Source: an uncultured Phycisphaerales bacterium (GTDB lineage: Bacteria; Planctomycetota; Phycisphaerae; Phycisphaerales; UBA1924). From it: a stretch of 51,576 nt of DNA. How positions within the stretch are numbered: position 1 is the stretch's first letter; each line of letters starts with the position of its first letter. Where the stretch lies: assembly GCA_937871915.1 (NCBI GenBank), contig CALMPG010000207.1, positions 1-51,576 of the forward strand, in the 5' to 3' direction. Shown piece by piece: positions 1 through 7,540 of the stretch. The translations under genes and the position numbers were made by a program. A model generated the notes under the pieces. It was not told the origin of the DNA, made no database searches, and saw only the letters and a list, made by a program, of their open reading frames with translations.

Positions 1-51
1 AGGTAGGGCGATGACGCCCACACCACCCCGGCCAGCACTCCCCCACTCCTG

Positions 52-987
52 ATGCACTCCTCGACATTCATTCCCCTCGCCACGCTTCTCGCCCAGACCG
101 GCGCGGGAACCCAGACCGTCGGCGCCAACGTCCCCAGCGTGGCCTACTGGCTCGCCCTCATCCTTGTCGCCGCGGGCTTGGGGCTGATCGTCATTGTCGC
201 CCTCGCCTGGCTGCGCGGGCGCGACACGGCCGACGCGCTCTCGGCTTCCGCCGAGGAGCAGGCGTTCGCGGCCTATGCCCCCGGCACCGGCTCGCTGGGC
301 GCGATGCCCGCGCTCTCGCAGGAGACGACCATCAACGCGACCCCCACCGTCGGCACGACGCAGGAGGCCGAGCGGCTTCTTCGCCTCATGGGCGAGGCCG
401 AGGAACTCTGCACGCGCCTGGCCCGCGACCTTGATGAGCGGGCGGACCGGCTGGAGCGCCTAATGGCCCGGGCCAATGGGATGCTTGGGACCACGCTGGC
501 CGAGCAGCGCATGCCGCAGGCCCCACAACCGGCCCCAATGCCCGCCCCGGCTCCGCAGCCCTATCAGATTCCGCAGCAGCAGCCCGCGCAGGCGCGGCCG
601 GAGATCATCACGCGCCCTGTGGGCGTGCCGGTTATGGCCGCGGCTCCGGCGTATCAGCCCGGGCCTGCGCCGCAGGGCGCGCCGGCTCCGAGCCATGCGC
701 ACATTCCGGCCCCCGCGCCGCGACTGCCCGCGCCGCCGCCGATTCCGCAGCAGCAGCAGTACTACGGCCAGCCGCAGCACCAGCAGCAGGCCCAGCAGCA
801 TCACCAGCACGCCGCGAACAACGGCGCGGCCGGCATGTATGGCCAGGCGTATCCCGCCGAGGCGGAGGTGCTGGCGCAGCAGATCTTCCGCCTCGCCGAC
901 GCGGGGCTGACGCCGGGGGAGATCGCGCAGCGCCTTGGCCAGCACACCGGCAAGGTGGAGTTGATCATCGCGCTGCGGAATGCGTGA
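52..987 (+). CDS. Membrane-anchored protein with Pro/Gln-rich linker and C-terminal helix-turn-helix-like segment
   Basis: 311 aa from an ATG. Seen: a hydrophobic helix at about residues 32-54 (AYWLALILVAAGLGLIVIVAL), then a charged helical stretch at about 105-150 that could be coiled coil, then a long low-complexity linker rich in Pro, Gln and Ala (about 155-265). The last 45 residues regain complexity and contain LADAGLTPGEIAQRLG, which resembles a small helix-turn-helix of the kind found at the C-terminus of some membrane-bound bacterial proteins. No enzymatic motif is visible. Topology is inferred to be a short outer or periplasmic N-terminus with the rest cytoplasmic. It converges on the agmatinase gene across a repeat-filled spacer. 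Function is unknown; regulatory or scaffold roles are possible but unsupported. Confidence 0.7.
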   Translation: MHSSTFIPLATLLAQTGAGTQTVGANVPSVAYWLALILVAAGLGLIVIVALAWLRGRDTADALSASAEEQAFAAYAPGTGSLGAMPALSQETTINATPTVGTTQEAERLLRLMGEAEELCTRLARDLDERADRLERLMARANGMLGTTLAEQRMPQAPQPAPMPAPAPQPYQIPQQQPAQARPEIITRPVGVPVMAAAPAYQPGPAPQGAPAPSHAHIPAPAPRLPAPPPIPQQQQYYGQPQHQQQAQQHHQHAANNGAAGMYGQAYPAEAEVLAQQIFRLADAGLTPGEIAQRLGQHTGKVELIIALRNA

Positions 988-990
988 GGA

Positions 991-1110
991 GAGGTGTCGA
1001 GGTGCCAAGGTGCCAAGGTGTGCAGGGAACGGGCACCCCTCGACACCTTGACACCTTGACACCTTGACACCTTGACACCTTGACACCTCGACACCTTGAC
1101 ACCTCACACC
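991..1110. repeat. Intergenic octamer direct repeats in inverted arms (GACACCTT family)
   Basis: The left arm (about 991-1020) holds tandem AAGGTGCC/AGGTGTCG units. The right arm (about 1034-1110) holds at least six GACACCTT-type units, the complement of the left arm, so a long hairpin can form. The array lies between convergent genes, starts 4 bases after the upstream stop codon and runs into the stop codon of the agmatinase-family gene (1104-1106). It may act as a bidirectional 3' end. Confidence 0.85.
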
Positions 1111-2111
1111 TGCCTCGCCGCGGCGTCGAGGGCCAGGATCTCGAACATCACGTGCCCCGCGAGCAGGGCGGTGATGCCGCCGATGTCGCGATCGGGGAGG
1201 ACCTCGACGATGTCGGCTCCGGCGATGGTCAGGCCGCGCAGCATGCGGAGGAGGCTGAGGGCTTCGGAGGATGTGAGGCCGCCGACGCTCGGGGTGCCCG
1301 TGCCGGGGGCGTAGGCGGGATCGACGCAGTCGATGTCGAAGGAGATGTACGTGGGTTCCTTGCCGCGCTCCTCGACGAAGGCTTCCAGTTCCGCGTCGGC
1401 TCCGGCCGCGAGGTCGGAGTAGGTCAGCACGCGCACGCCCTTGCGGCGGGCGTAGGCGAGGTCGTCCTTGGAGTTGAGCGGCCCCTTCACGCCCACGGAG
1501 ATCATCTTTTTTGGGTTGACGAGGCCGTCCTCGATGGCGCGGCGGAAGACCGAGGCGTGGCCCCACTTCTCGCCCCAGACGGCATCGACGGTGTCGAGGT
1601 GGCTGTCGAAATGGACGAGCGGGAGACCCCCCTTGGGCTTGCCGCGGCGTTCCCATGTGGCGCGGAGGTTGCCGTAGGCGATGGTGTGGTCGCCGCCGAT
1701 GGCCATGAGTTTGGTCTTCTTGGTGCCAAGGCCTGCGGCGAAGGCGGTTTGCAGTTTGGCGTTCTTGGCGCAGTCGTAGGGTGCGACGGGGGCATCGCCG
1801 GCGTCGGCGATGCTCAGGGTCTCGCAGACATCGACATCCTGCTCGATGGAGTAGCGCTTGACGTATTGGGATTCGATGCGGATGGCGCGGGGGCCGAAGC
1901 GGGCGCCGGGGCGGTAGGTGGTGCCGCCGTCGAAGGGGACGCCGTAGATGGCCCAGTCCACCCCCCCTCCCCCCCCTCCCGTGCCTTTCACATCCTCGAT
2001 GCGTGGGTAGCGGCAGAAGGTGGGGATGCCGGCGAAGCGGGGCGAGAGGCGGGCGTCGGGAAGAACGGTCATCGAGCGGGACGGTCGGGCGGTGCGGGAA
2101 GTGTTCGCCAT
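1104..2111 (-). CDS. Agmatinase / arginase-family ureohydrolase
   Basis: 335 aa. Ureohydrolases hydrolyse guanidino compounds (agmatine, arginine and relatives) with a binuclear manganese centre in the cytoplasm. Metal-binding motifs are visible: GGDHT at about 139-143, FDSHLD at about 168-173 and SFDIDCVDP at about 257-265, followed by the family's GTGTPSVGG segment. The order and the length fit the SpeB branch better than arginase or formiminoglutamase, but the substrate cannot be fixed from sequence. The ATG at 2111 was preferred over the further upstream start at 2153 because the extra residues look unconserved; no strong ribosome site is visible. Odd: residues 45-50 are six glycines encoded by runs of seven and eight G separated by an A, a slippage-prone tract just before the first core strand. 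Divergent from the methyltransferase at 2204. Confidence 0.85.
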   Translation of the reverse strand: MANTSRTARPSRSMTVLPDARLSPRFAGIPTFCRYPRIEDVKGTGGGGGGVDWAIYGVPFDGGTTYRPGARFGPRAIRIESQYVKRYSIEQDVDVCETLSIADAGDAPVAPYDCAKNAKLQTAFAAGLGTKKTKLMAIGGDHTIAYGNLRATWERRGKPKGGLPLVHFDSHLDTVDAVWGEKWGHASVFRRAIEDGLVNPKKMISVGVKGPLNSKDDLAYARRKGVRVLTYSDLAAGADAELEAFVEERGKEPTYISFDIDCVDPAYAPGTGTPSVGGLTSSEALSLLRMLRGLTIAGADIVEVLPDRDIGGITALLAGHVMFEILALDAAARQV

Positions 2112-2203
2112 AGGGCCGAGTGTATCGGCGCCCTTGGATGGGCGCACGCACATGCAACCGACCCTGCCGAACGACGGGGCCCGGGGCGTACACTTGGCGC
2201 CAT

Positions 2204-2998
2204 ATGCCGACTCGCGATGCCATCGATGCGGAACGGGCCAAGGCGTTCTACGACCGGGAGTTCACCGGGGCCGCCTACACGCCCGTGGAGGCCCACGCGG
2301 GCGGGATGCCCGAGCTCGAGTCGTTCGTGCGCGAGCACGGCCTGGTCGAGACCGGCCGGTGCCTGGAGATCGGGTGCGGCCGCGGAGTGTTCCAGGACCT
2401 CGTTCGCGACTACACCGGCTCGGACCTCTCCGATTCGGCGGGCGCGTTCCTCCACAAGCCCTTCGTGCAGTGCTCGGCCACGGCGCTCCCCTTCGCCGAC
2501 AGCTCGTTCGACGGGGCGTGGACGATCTGGGTGCTCGAGCACGTGCCCGATCCGGAGCGGGCGATGGAGGAGATGCGGCGCGTGCTGCGCCCCGGGGGCG
2601 TGCTCTTCTTCGCCCCGGCGTGGCAGTGCCGGCCGTGGGCCGCCGAGGGGTACCCGGTCCGCCCGTACAGCGACTTCGGGCTGAGCGGCAGGGTCTACAA
2701 GGCCCTGATCCCGCTGCGCGACTCGGTGGCGTGGCGCTCGCTGTACATCTTCCCGCGTCGGGCGATCCGCTGGGCGGCATGGAAACTCGGGCGGGGGCCG
2801 ACGCGGTTCACATGCCGGACGCTCGGGGCCAACTTCGAGAAGTTCTGGATGGCCGACTCCGACGCGGTGAACTCGATGGACCCCTACGAGGCGATCCTGT
2901 GGTTCCGCTCGCGCGGCGATGAGGTCCTCCACCCGCGCGGCGTGCTGGGCCGGTTCATGGTCCGCACCGGACACATTGCTATCCGCATCCGCAAGTGA
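2204..2998 (+). CDS. Class I SAM-dependent methyltransferase (methyltransferase-11 type)
   Basis: 264 aa. The ATG at 2204 follows a short spacer and starts MPTRDAIDAER. The Rossmann methyltransferase core is clear: motif I CLEIGCGRGVF at about 50-60, an acidic residue after the next strand, then ALPFADSSFDGAWTIWVLEHVPD (typical of the family that handles small molecules, quinones or lipids), and the post-motif RVLRPGGVLFFAPAW. The C-terminal third is basic and has an aromatic-rich segment that may bind substrate or membrane. Substrate unknown. It has no operon partner: it diverges from the agmatinase-family gene and converges on the gene at 3081-3815. Related proteins often methylate lipids or glycans, but that is only family background. 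Confidence 0.8.
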   Translation: MPTRDAIDAERAKAFYDREFTGAAYTPVEAHAGGMPELESFVREHGLVETGRCLEIGCGRGVFQDLVRDYTGSDLSDSAGAFLHKPFVQCSATALPFADSSFDGAWTIWVLEHVPDPERAMEEMRRVLRPGGVLFFAPAWQCRPWAAEGYPVRPYSDFGLSGRVYKALIPLRDSVAWRSLYIFPRRAIRWAAWKLGRGPTRFTCRTLGANFEKFWMADSDAVNSMDPYEAILWFRSRGDEVLHPRGVLGRFMVRTGHIAIRIRK

Positions 2999-3001
2999 CG
3001 C

Positions 3002-3022
3002 GGGGCCACGCGAAGCGGCCCC
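3002..3022. terminator. GC-rich hairpin between convergent genes
   Basis: GGGGCC (3002-3007) can pair with GGCCCC (3017-3022) around a 9-base loop, starting 4 bases past the methyltransferase stop. A further CCGGGGCC follows at about 3035. There is no T-run, so a terminator role is likely but weakly supported. Confidence 0.4.
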
Positions 3023-3080
3023 GGTCGAACGGACCCGGGGCCGCCGTGCTTCGTCACTTCGTCACTCCGTCGCCTGGTCC

Positions 3081-3815
3081 TCACGCCGCGATCTTCATCC
3101 CCGCGCTGGGCGAGGTCGTCGTGGAGGCGATGAACATCCCGCCGCCGGAGGCGACGCCGAAGGTGACGGTGAGGATCTCGCTCGGCTCGCCGAGGACGTC
3201 GCCGCGCACGCCGGTGATGAGGTACTGCACGCCGCCGGAGTTCACGGGGAGCGTGCCGTCGGTCCACTGCTTGCGGCCGCGGAGGCCGGTGGGCCGGCCG
3301 TTGGCGCCGGCGTTGCCGCCGGTGTTGGCGACGATGGTGAAGCCCGTCTCGGCGGGGAGCTTGCGGGCGATGGAGTAGGTCACGGTGCCGCCGCGCGGGT
3401 TGGTGGCCTTCCAGTAGATCGTCAGCGCGCCGCCGGGCTCGAGGCCGGTGGAGAGCATCTCGGGCTTGCTCGGCTTGGGGGCGGGGGTGGGCGGGGCCGG
3501 GGGGGAGATGCCCGCGATCGAGTAGACGTTGGGGTTGTTGCTCGTCTGCGCGAAGGCGCGGATGGTCCGGACGATGTCGGCCGCATCGGAGCGGGCGGCG
3601 CTCATCGCCGTGTCGTTGGTGTTGGTCGCGGCCTTGGCGGCGATGCGCGCGGCCTCGAGGGCGTTGAAGGTGGTCTGGGCCGTGTTGGTGGCGGTCTTGA
3701 ACGCCAGCGCGGTCGCGGGAAGAACGCCGATCGCCGCGGCGTTGGCCGACCACAACGGCTCGTGCGCGGCACAGAAGGCCAGGAACTCCGACTGCTTGCT
3801 TGGTATGTCGCCCAT
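3081..3815 (-). CDS. Hypothetical protein, helical N-terminus plus fibronectin-III-like C-terminal domain
   Basis: 244 aa, start fixed by the ribosome site AAGGAG 8 bases before the ATG at 3815. Residues 1-100 are Ala/Thr/Asn-rich and predicted helical, with repeated A-A-x-T-N-x-T patterns. A proline linker (PPAPPTPAPKPSKPEM) at about 105-125 leads to a beta-rich domain with GGALTIYWKATNPRGGTVTYSIARK and GGVQYLITGVRGDVLGEPSEI, which has the look of a fibronectin type III or related immunoglobulin-like fold. No signal peptide or membrane segment is visible. Function unknown. The gene has a long leader (to about 4360) with a strong hairpin. Similar architecture is known for planctomycetal hypothetical proteins, but I cannot name a family. 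Confidence 0.65.
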   Translation of the reverse strand: MGDIPSKQSEFLAFCAAHEPLWSANAAAIGVLPATALAFKTATNTAQTTFNALEAARIAAKAATNTNDTAMSAARSDAADIVRTIRAFAQTSNNPNVYSIAGISPPAPPTPAPKPSKPEMLSTGLEPGGALTIYWKATNPRGGTVTYSIARKLPAETGFTIVANTGGNAGANGRPTGLRGRKQWTDGTLPVNSGGVQYLITGVRGDVLGEPSEILTVTFGVASGGGMFIASTTTSPSAGMKIAA

Positions 3816-3914
3816 AGAGACGCTCCTTTTTTCCGACGTCGAGCCGAGCCGGGTGCGGCTTACGTTTTGCGCACCGGCGGGGCCACGAACGCGGCGGCTT
3901 TCCGAATCCCCTCA

Positions 3915-3948
3915 CTCCGGTCTCGCCCGAACAAGCGCGAGACCGGAG
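3915..3948 (-). promoter_or_regulatory. Perfect 12-bp stem-loop in the 5' leader of the 3081-3815 gene
   Basis: CTCCGGTCTCGC (3915-3926) is the exact complement of 3937-3948, with a 10-base loop. It lies about 100 bases upstream of the minus-strand start at 3815. No T-run follows on either strand. It could stabilise the mRNA or bind a regulator; it could also be the 3' end of a transcript from the restriction-modification genes. Confidence 0.5.
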
Positions 3949-4212
3949 CAAAGGGCTCACCGGAAAGGAGACCGACAACGGCACCTGCCCGGGGAACATG
4001 GCACACACCCGTGCAGGCCCGCGTTCGACCGGGAACACCATCGAGGTTCTTTGGGACCGACTTTGGTCGGGGAACCTGGTTTTGCGGAGATTCCGTGCAA
4101 ACGACGGGGCCGCAAGGACTTGCGCCGCGCCGAATGTGGCGTTCGCCCGCCGTTGCTGCGGCCCGATCCGCTCCGCATCGGCCCGGGTGCGGACCGCAAA
4201 GGACGCGAAGCG

Positions 4213-4316
4213 GAGCGGATCACATGGCATGAGGCGCGGAACGGATGGCAAGAAGAGCGGATCGCGTGGCATCAGGAGCGGAACGCACGCGATGCCGAGC
4301 GGATCGCGCGATGGCC
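4213..4316. repeat. 42-bp imperfect tandem repeat, about 2.5 copies
   Basis: Units begin with GAGCGGATC at 4213, 4255 and 4297, an exact 42-base spacing, with internal GCGGAAC and TGGCAT segments conserved between the first two units. It lies just downstream of the restriction endonuclease stop (4363, minus strand). Confidence 0.7.
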
Positions 4317-4362
4317 GGGGCGGAGGGGATGGGGAGCGGGGAAAACGCGACCCTCGTGCCGC

Positions 4363-4992
4363 CTACTCTTCGGGCGTCCGCTTGTCGAACGGCTTGAGCT
4401 TCTTGGCGTAGCGGAATATCTCATCCGCGACCACCCGGCTCGCGACATCGCTCCCGTCTTGGTCTTCGCGAGAGTAGGGCAAGTCCATGTCGAACAAGAG
4501 GCTCGGGTCGTTCGCCCACAAATCGAACAGCGGTCGCGTGGGCAGTGTGATCGCATCCTTTGCTCTGGTGGTCGCGTTCGGGAGCAAGTCGGGATCGGCG
4601 TAACCGATTCCCACCTTCGATATCACGAAGATCGTCGGCTCGCTCCACTCGGCACCCGAAGAGTCGCCCATCACGTTCACGAGCCGGATATTGCCCGGTC
4701 GTGGTCGGAAGCTGCACTTGATGGAGAGGCTGACGTCCCCAACACATATGTCCGTCCTCGACACCCTGACACCGTGGTTCTTCGCGGCCTTTCCCATCGC
4801 AACGAGCGTGGCCGCGATGATCCGTTCGGCGACCCCGCCCACAAGAAAGCGGTTCTCGTAGATTTGCGTGTTGTAGCGGGTCAGCAGGAGCGTGAACGAC
4901 GCTTCCACGTCGTCGCGCAGGATGCCGTCGTCTCGCAGCGATGTGGAGAGCGCCGCGAACGCATCTCTGGCTGGCTGGTACTTGGAAGTCAC
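4363..4992 (-). CDS. Probable type II restriction endonuclease
   Basis: 209 aa, GTG start at 4992. The call rests mainly on context: the GTG overlaps the TGA of a DNA methyltransferase (GTGA, 4989-4992), the classic translational coupling of a restriction-modification pair. The protein has a plausible PD-(D/E)xK nuclease core: Glu56 in the helix GGVAERIIAATL, then Asp81/Asp86 and SIK at about 90-92 (TDICVGDVSLSIKCS). No cofactor or helicase domain is seen, fitting an orthodox type II enzyme. Base composition is visibly less GC-rich than the neighbours, consistent with horizontal transfer. The specificity cannot be read from the sequence. Alternative: a nuclease-like protein of unknown role. 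Confidence 0.65.
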   Translation of the reverse strand: MTSKYQPARDAFAALSTSLRDDGILRDDVEASFTLLLTRYNTQIYENRFLVGGVAERIIAATLVAMGKAAKNHGVRVSRTDICVGDVSLSIKCSFRPRPGNIRLVNVMGDSSGAEWSEPTIFVISKVGIGYADPDLLPNATTRAKDAITLPTRPLFDLWANDPSLLFDMDLPYSREDQDGSDVASRVVADEIFRYAKKLKPFDKRTPEE

Positions 4993-5849
4993 GGGACCCG
5001 GCCCGCCACGCCCCGCACTTCCTGGGCGATGCGCTGGTGGGCGATCGCCACGTACTCGGGACTGATCTCAATCCCGAGATACTGCCGCCCTGCCTTCGCG
5101 GCGGCCACGCAGGTAGTTCCGCTGCCAACCATGGGATCAAGGACGATGTCGCTCGGCTTGGAAAAACAAGAGATCAGATCCTCCGCGAGCTTGTCGGGAT
5201 AGGTTGCCGGATGCAGGAGTTTGGTTCGATTGCCCTCGGTATTGCTCGTGGCGTAGTTCCAGAGCGTCCCTCGGCACTTCTTGGGATTCACCGCCTTGGG
5301 CTCGATTTTCTTGAACCCGCCGCTCGTCAACCGGTCGGTGCCCGAATAGACCTTGCCCGCGTGCTTCGAGTCGATCATCAACGGCACTTTGTTGAACACC
5401 CGAGGTCGTTTGCCCTTGAAGAAGATCAGGATGTACTCGTGGTCGACGCGAAACCGTTGTGACCACCATGCGCCGGGGTTGCCGTGCCTCGCGTAGATGC
5501 AACATTCGAAGAGCTTCCAGCCCACGCGGTCGCACCAATCCACGGCCCATCGAAACGTCGTTAGAGACTTGGCGAAGTTCTTGGTGCCATCCCCGATCAC
5601 AACGGCGCATATGGCACCATCCACGGAAGTACGGAAGACCTCCGCACCGAGCGTCTGATAGTCCAGTGACCAGTCTTCCTTGTAGTCCCGGATGCCGTCA
5701 TAGGGGGGACTGAACACGGTCAAGTGAACTAGCTCGTCGGGCATTCGCTTGAGCACCTCTAGGCAGTCGCCCTCCACCACTCGATTGAGCGGAGGTGACA
5801 TCTGGAGATCATGTGAGCGCCGCAGAAAAAGCGGGGAAGCGATAGCCAT
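4989..5849 (-). CDS. DNA methyltransferase, beta class, probable N4-cytosine type (restriction-modification)
   Basis: 286 aa from the ATG at 5849 (an internal ATG at 5801 is possible). Catalytic motif IV SPPY at about 47-50 (TVFSPPYDGIRDY) comes before the SAM-binding motif I DPMVGSGTT at about 238-246, the order that defines the beta class. A serine at the first position of motif IV is characteristic of N4-cytosine methyltransferases, although some N6-adenine enzymes also have it. The segment between includes an RHGNPGAWWSQRFRVDHEYILIF block common in this family. It would protect host DNA from the coupled endonuclease. The pair sits downstream of rodA on the same strand, separated by a 239-bp repeat-bearing spacer, and is probably an acquired module. 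Confidence 0.87.
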   Translation of the reverse strand: MAIASPLFLRRSHDLQMSPPLNRVVEGDCLEVLKRMPDELVHLTVFSPPYDGIRDYKEDWSLDYQTLGAEVFRTSVDGAICAVVIGDGTKNFAKSLTTFRWAVDWCDRVGWKLFECCIYARHGNPGAWWSQRFRVDHEYILIFFKGKRPRVFNKVPLMIDSKHAGKVYSGTDRLTSGGFKKIEPKAVNPKKCRGTLWNYATSNTEGNRTKLLHPATYPDKLAEDLISCFSKPSDIVLDPMVGSGTTCVAAAKAGRQYLGIEISPEYVAIAHQRIAQEVRGVAGRVP

Positions 5850-5930
5850 GTCGAGTACGATAGGGTCTTGATCGGTACGGATGCAATCCGTATGGGCGTC
5901 GGCGGGGATAGCCTGTCGGTTTCGCCCCCC

Positions 5931-6035
5931 CTCCGCGAACCCCCGCGCCCCCCAACGACCCCCGCGGACCTCTGCGTGCCGCCTTTCTCCGTGGCCCTCG
6001 TTCGCCCTTCGTGGGCTTCGTGTCCCGAGAACCTC
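5931..6035 (+). repeat. About 100-bp dispersed intergenic element, copy 1
   Basis: Made of a CGCGGAGG-type module (5931-5980) followed by a CACGAAGG-type module (5985-6035). A closely similar copy in opposite orientation lies at about 15910-16013: by eye the two match at most positions over roughly 104 bases. This copy lies between rodA and the methyltransferase gene. Confidence 0.75.
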
Positions 6036-6088
6036 CCGCGCGCGGTCACGCCCGGTGGCGGACCCGCTCGCTTGCGCTCGGGGCTCGT

Positions 6089-7441
6089 TCATGCCCCGCG
6101 TCTGCGTGGCCCCATGGGCACGATCCTCGGCTGCGGGCGGCCCCCCCCCCCCACCGAGCCCTCTCCGAACACCGGGGTGTCGTCGAACTCGAAGGCGGGC
6201 TTGCCCATGCTCGTCGGGGCGAGTCGGCGCATGGCCACGGAGAAGATCATCCCCGTCATCAGCCAGACCGTGACCATGCTCGTGCCGCCGTAGGAGACGA
6301 ACGGGAGCGTGAGGCCGATGATCGGGAGGATCCCCAGCACCATGCCGACGTTGATGAACGTCTGCGCGAAGAGGATCGCGCTGAGGCCGACGACGAGGAG
6401 TTGCCCGAACGGGTCCTTGCACAGCGCGGCGGTGATGTACGCACCCAGCAGCCAGAGGCCGTAGAGCCCGACGACGGCGAGGCCGCCCCAGAGGCCGAAG
6501 CGGGTCATGACCACGCTGAGGATCATGTCGTTGTGGCGCTCGGGGAGCTCGTTGTACTTGTGCAGCACGCGGGTCTGGCTGTCGGAGAGGCCCTCGGCCC
6601 GGCCCGCCGCGGCCAGACGCTGCGAGACGCGGGCCTGGAAGGTCATGTCGTCGGTGCTGGCGCTGGTGGACGAGGACGAACCGGCCCCGGAGGTGGAGGC
6701 CGTGAGCATGTGGTAGAGCCCGACGAGCCGGGCCTGCTGGTGCGGGCGCAGGAGCGGCACGGACCCCATCGGGGCCCAGATGGCGACCGTGACCACCAGC
6801 GCGACGGCGCAGGAGGCGACGGAGACGACGGCGACCATGTGCCGCAGGCGGGCCCCCGCGACCAGGAGCATGGCGAAGATCGCCGGGGCGAAGAGCGTGG
6901 CCATGCCCAGGTCGGGCTGCATGGCGATGAGCAGGGCGGGGACGAAGGCGATGACGGCCGGGGGGATGAGCCCCTTGAGCGTGCGGTGGTTCTCGCGGAA
7001 GCGGAGGTAGTCGGCGATGACCAGCACGAAGGCGACCTTGGCGAGCTCGCTGGGCTGGAAGTCGATCGGGCCGAGCTCGATCCAGGCCCTTGCCCCGTTG
7101 CGGGCGTGCACGATCGAGGCGGGGACGAACGGGATGAGCAGGAAGACCAGCAGGAAGACCATCCCGAAGAAGACCACCCACGAGCCGATCCGCAGCCAGC
7201 GGTAGTGCGGCATGGCGATCATGGCCGCGGCGAAGAGGCCGATCACCAGAAACACCGTCTGCCGGAGGACCAGCCCGGACATGGTGACGTACTCGCCGGG
7301 GTGGGCCGGGGCGTCCACGGTGCCCAGGTCGATGGCGTAGATCCCCAGCACCGAGAGGACCAGCCCGGAGAGGACGCACAGCCACGCGCCGTGGCGGGCG
7401 GTGAAGGAGGCGCCGAAGATGAAGCGGGAAGGGGAGGTCAT
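6089..7441 (-). CDS. rodA: RodA, SEDS-family peptidoglycan glycosyltransferase
   Basis: 450 aa. SEDS proteins polymerise lipid II into glycan strands and work with a class B penicillin-binding protein, here PBP2 encoded immediately upstream. About ten hydrophobic segments are visible. Family hallmarks include WIELGPIDFQPSELAK (about 125-140), the AMQPDLGMATLF segment, a large extracellular loop ending NELPERHNDMILSVV, and the C-terminal INVGMVLGILPIIGLTLPFVSYGGTSM. The ATG at 7441 is preferred; a TTG at 7447 is also in frame. Odd: the cytoplasmic tail contains a run of twelve G (6141-6152) encoding GGGG, a strong slippage site whose shift would only change the last 20 or so residues. Transcribed after PBP2, with a repeat element in the 99-bp gap. 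Confidence 0.93.
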   Translation of the reverse strand: MTSPSRFIFGASFTARHGAWLCVLSGLVLSVLGIYAIDLGTVDAPAHPGEYVTMSGLVLRQTVFLVIGLFAAAMIAMPHYRWLRIGSWVVFFGMVFLLVFLLIPFVPASIVHARNGARAWIELGPIDFQPSELAKVAFVLVIADYLRFRENHRTLKGLIPPAVIAFVPALLIAMQPDLGMATLFAPAIFAMLLVAGARLRHMVAVVSVASCAVALVVTVAIWAPMGSVPLLRPHQQARLVGLYHMLTASTSGAGSSSSTSASTDDMTFQARVSQRLAAAGRAEGLSDSQTRVLHKYNELPERHNDMILSVVMTRFGLWGGLAVVGLYGLWLLGAYITAALCKDPFGQLLVVGLSAILFAQTFINVGMVLGILPIIGLTLPFVSYGGTSMVTVWLMTGMIFSVAMRRLAPTSMGKPAFEFDDTPVFGEGSVGGGGRPQPRIVPMGPRRRGA

Positions 7442-7442
7442 G

Positions 7443-7540
7443 GTCAAAGCTCAAAGCGGCACAGTTCACAGTTCACATCAGAACCAGCCCGCCCGCATAG
7501 CGCCTTTCATTTGAACTTTGAACTGTGAACTCTGAACTCT
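7443..7540. repeat. Intergenic repeat of the TTGAACTGTGAACT family between PBP2 and rodA
   Basis: The right arm (about 7510-7540) is a run of GAACT-x-TGAACT units; the left arm (about 7443-7478) carries the complementary AGTTCACAGTTCACA. The right arm abuts the PBP2 stop codon (7541-7543). It lies inside what should be a single operon. Confidence 0.8.

Larger units (their letters stand above)
3816..4362. other. 547-bp spacer without a convincing gene
   Basis: Holds the leader hairpin at 3915-3948, a 12-bp inverted repeat (4165-4176 with 4210-4221, sequence GATCCGCTCCGC and its complement) and a 42-bp tandem repeat. The open frames here have repeat-driven, compositionally extreme translations and no recognisable domain. 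Confidence 0.6.

Noticed and set aside
801..1094. Small proteins with repeated SRCQGVKV or HREHREH-like sequences in the repeat regions
   Set aside because: They are translations of 7-9 bp intergenic repeats and occur in several frames at once, so they are not genes.
460..2241. 593-codon minus-strand ORF across the first two genes
   Set aside because: Arg/Pro/His-rich translation shadowing the true agmatinase frame and including the CACCTTGA repeats. No domain.
4989..7469. Fusion of a methyltransferase with an 540-residue upstream extension
   Set aside because: The extension is the antisense-frame shadow of rodA with Arg/Pro/Gly-rich sequence. The real methyltransferase starts at 5849.
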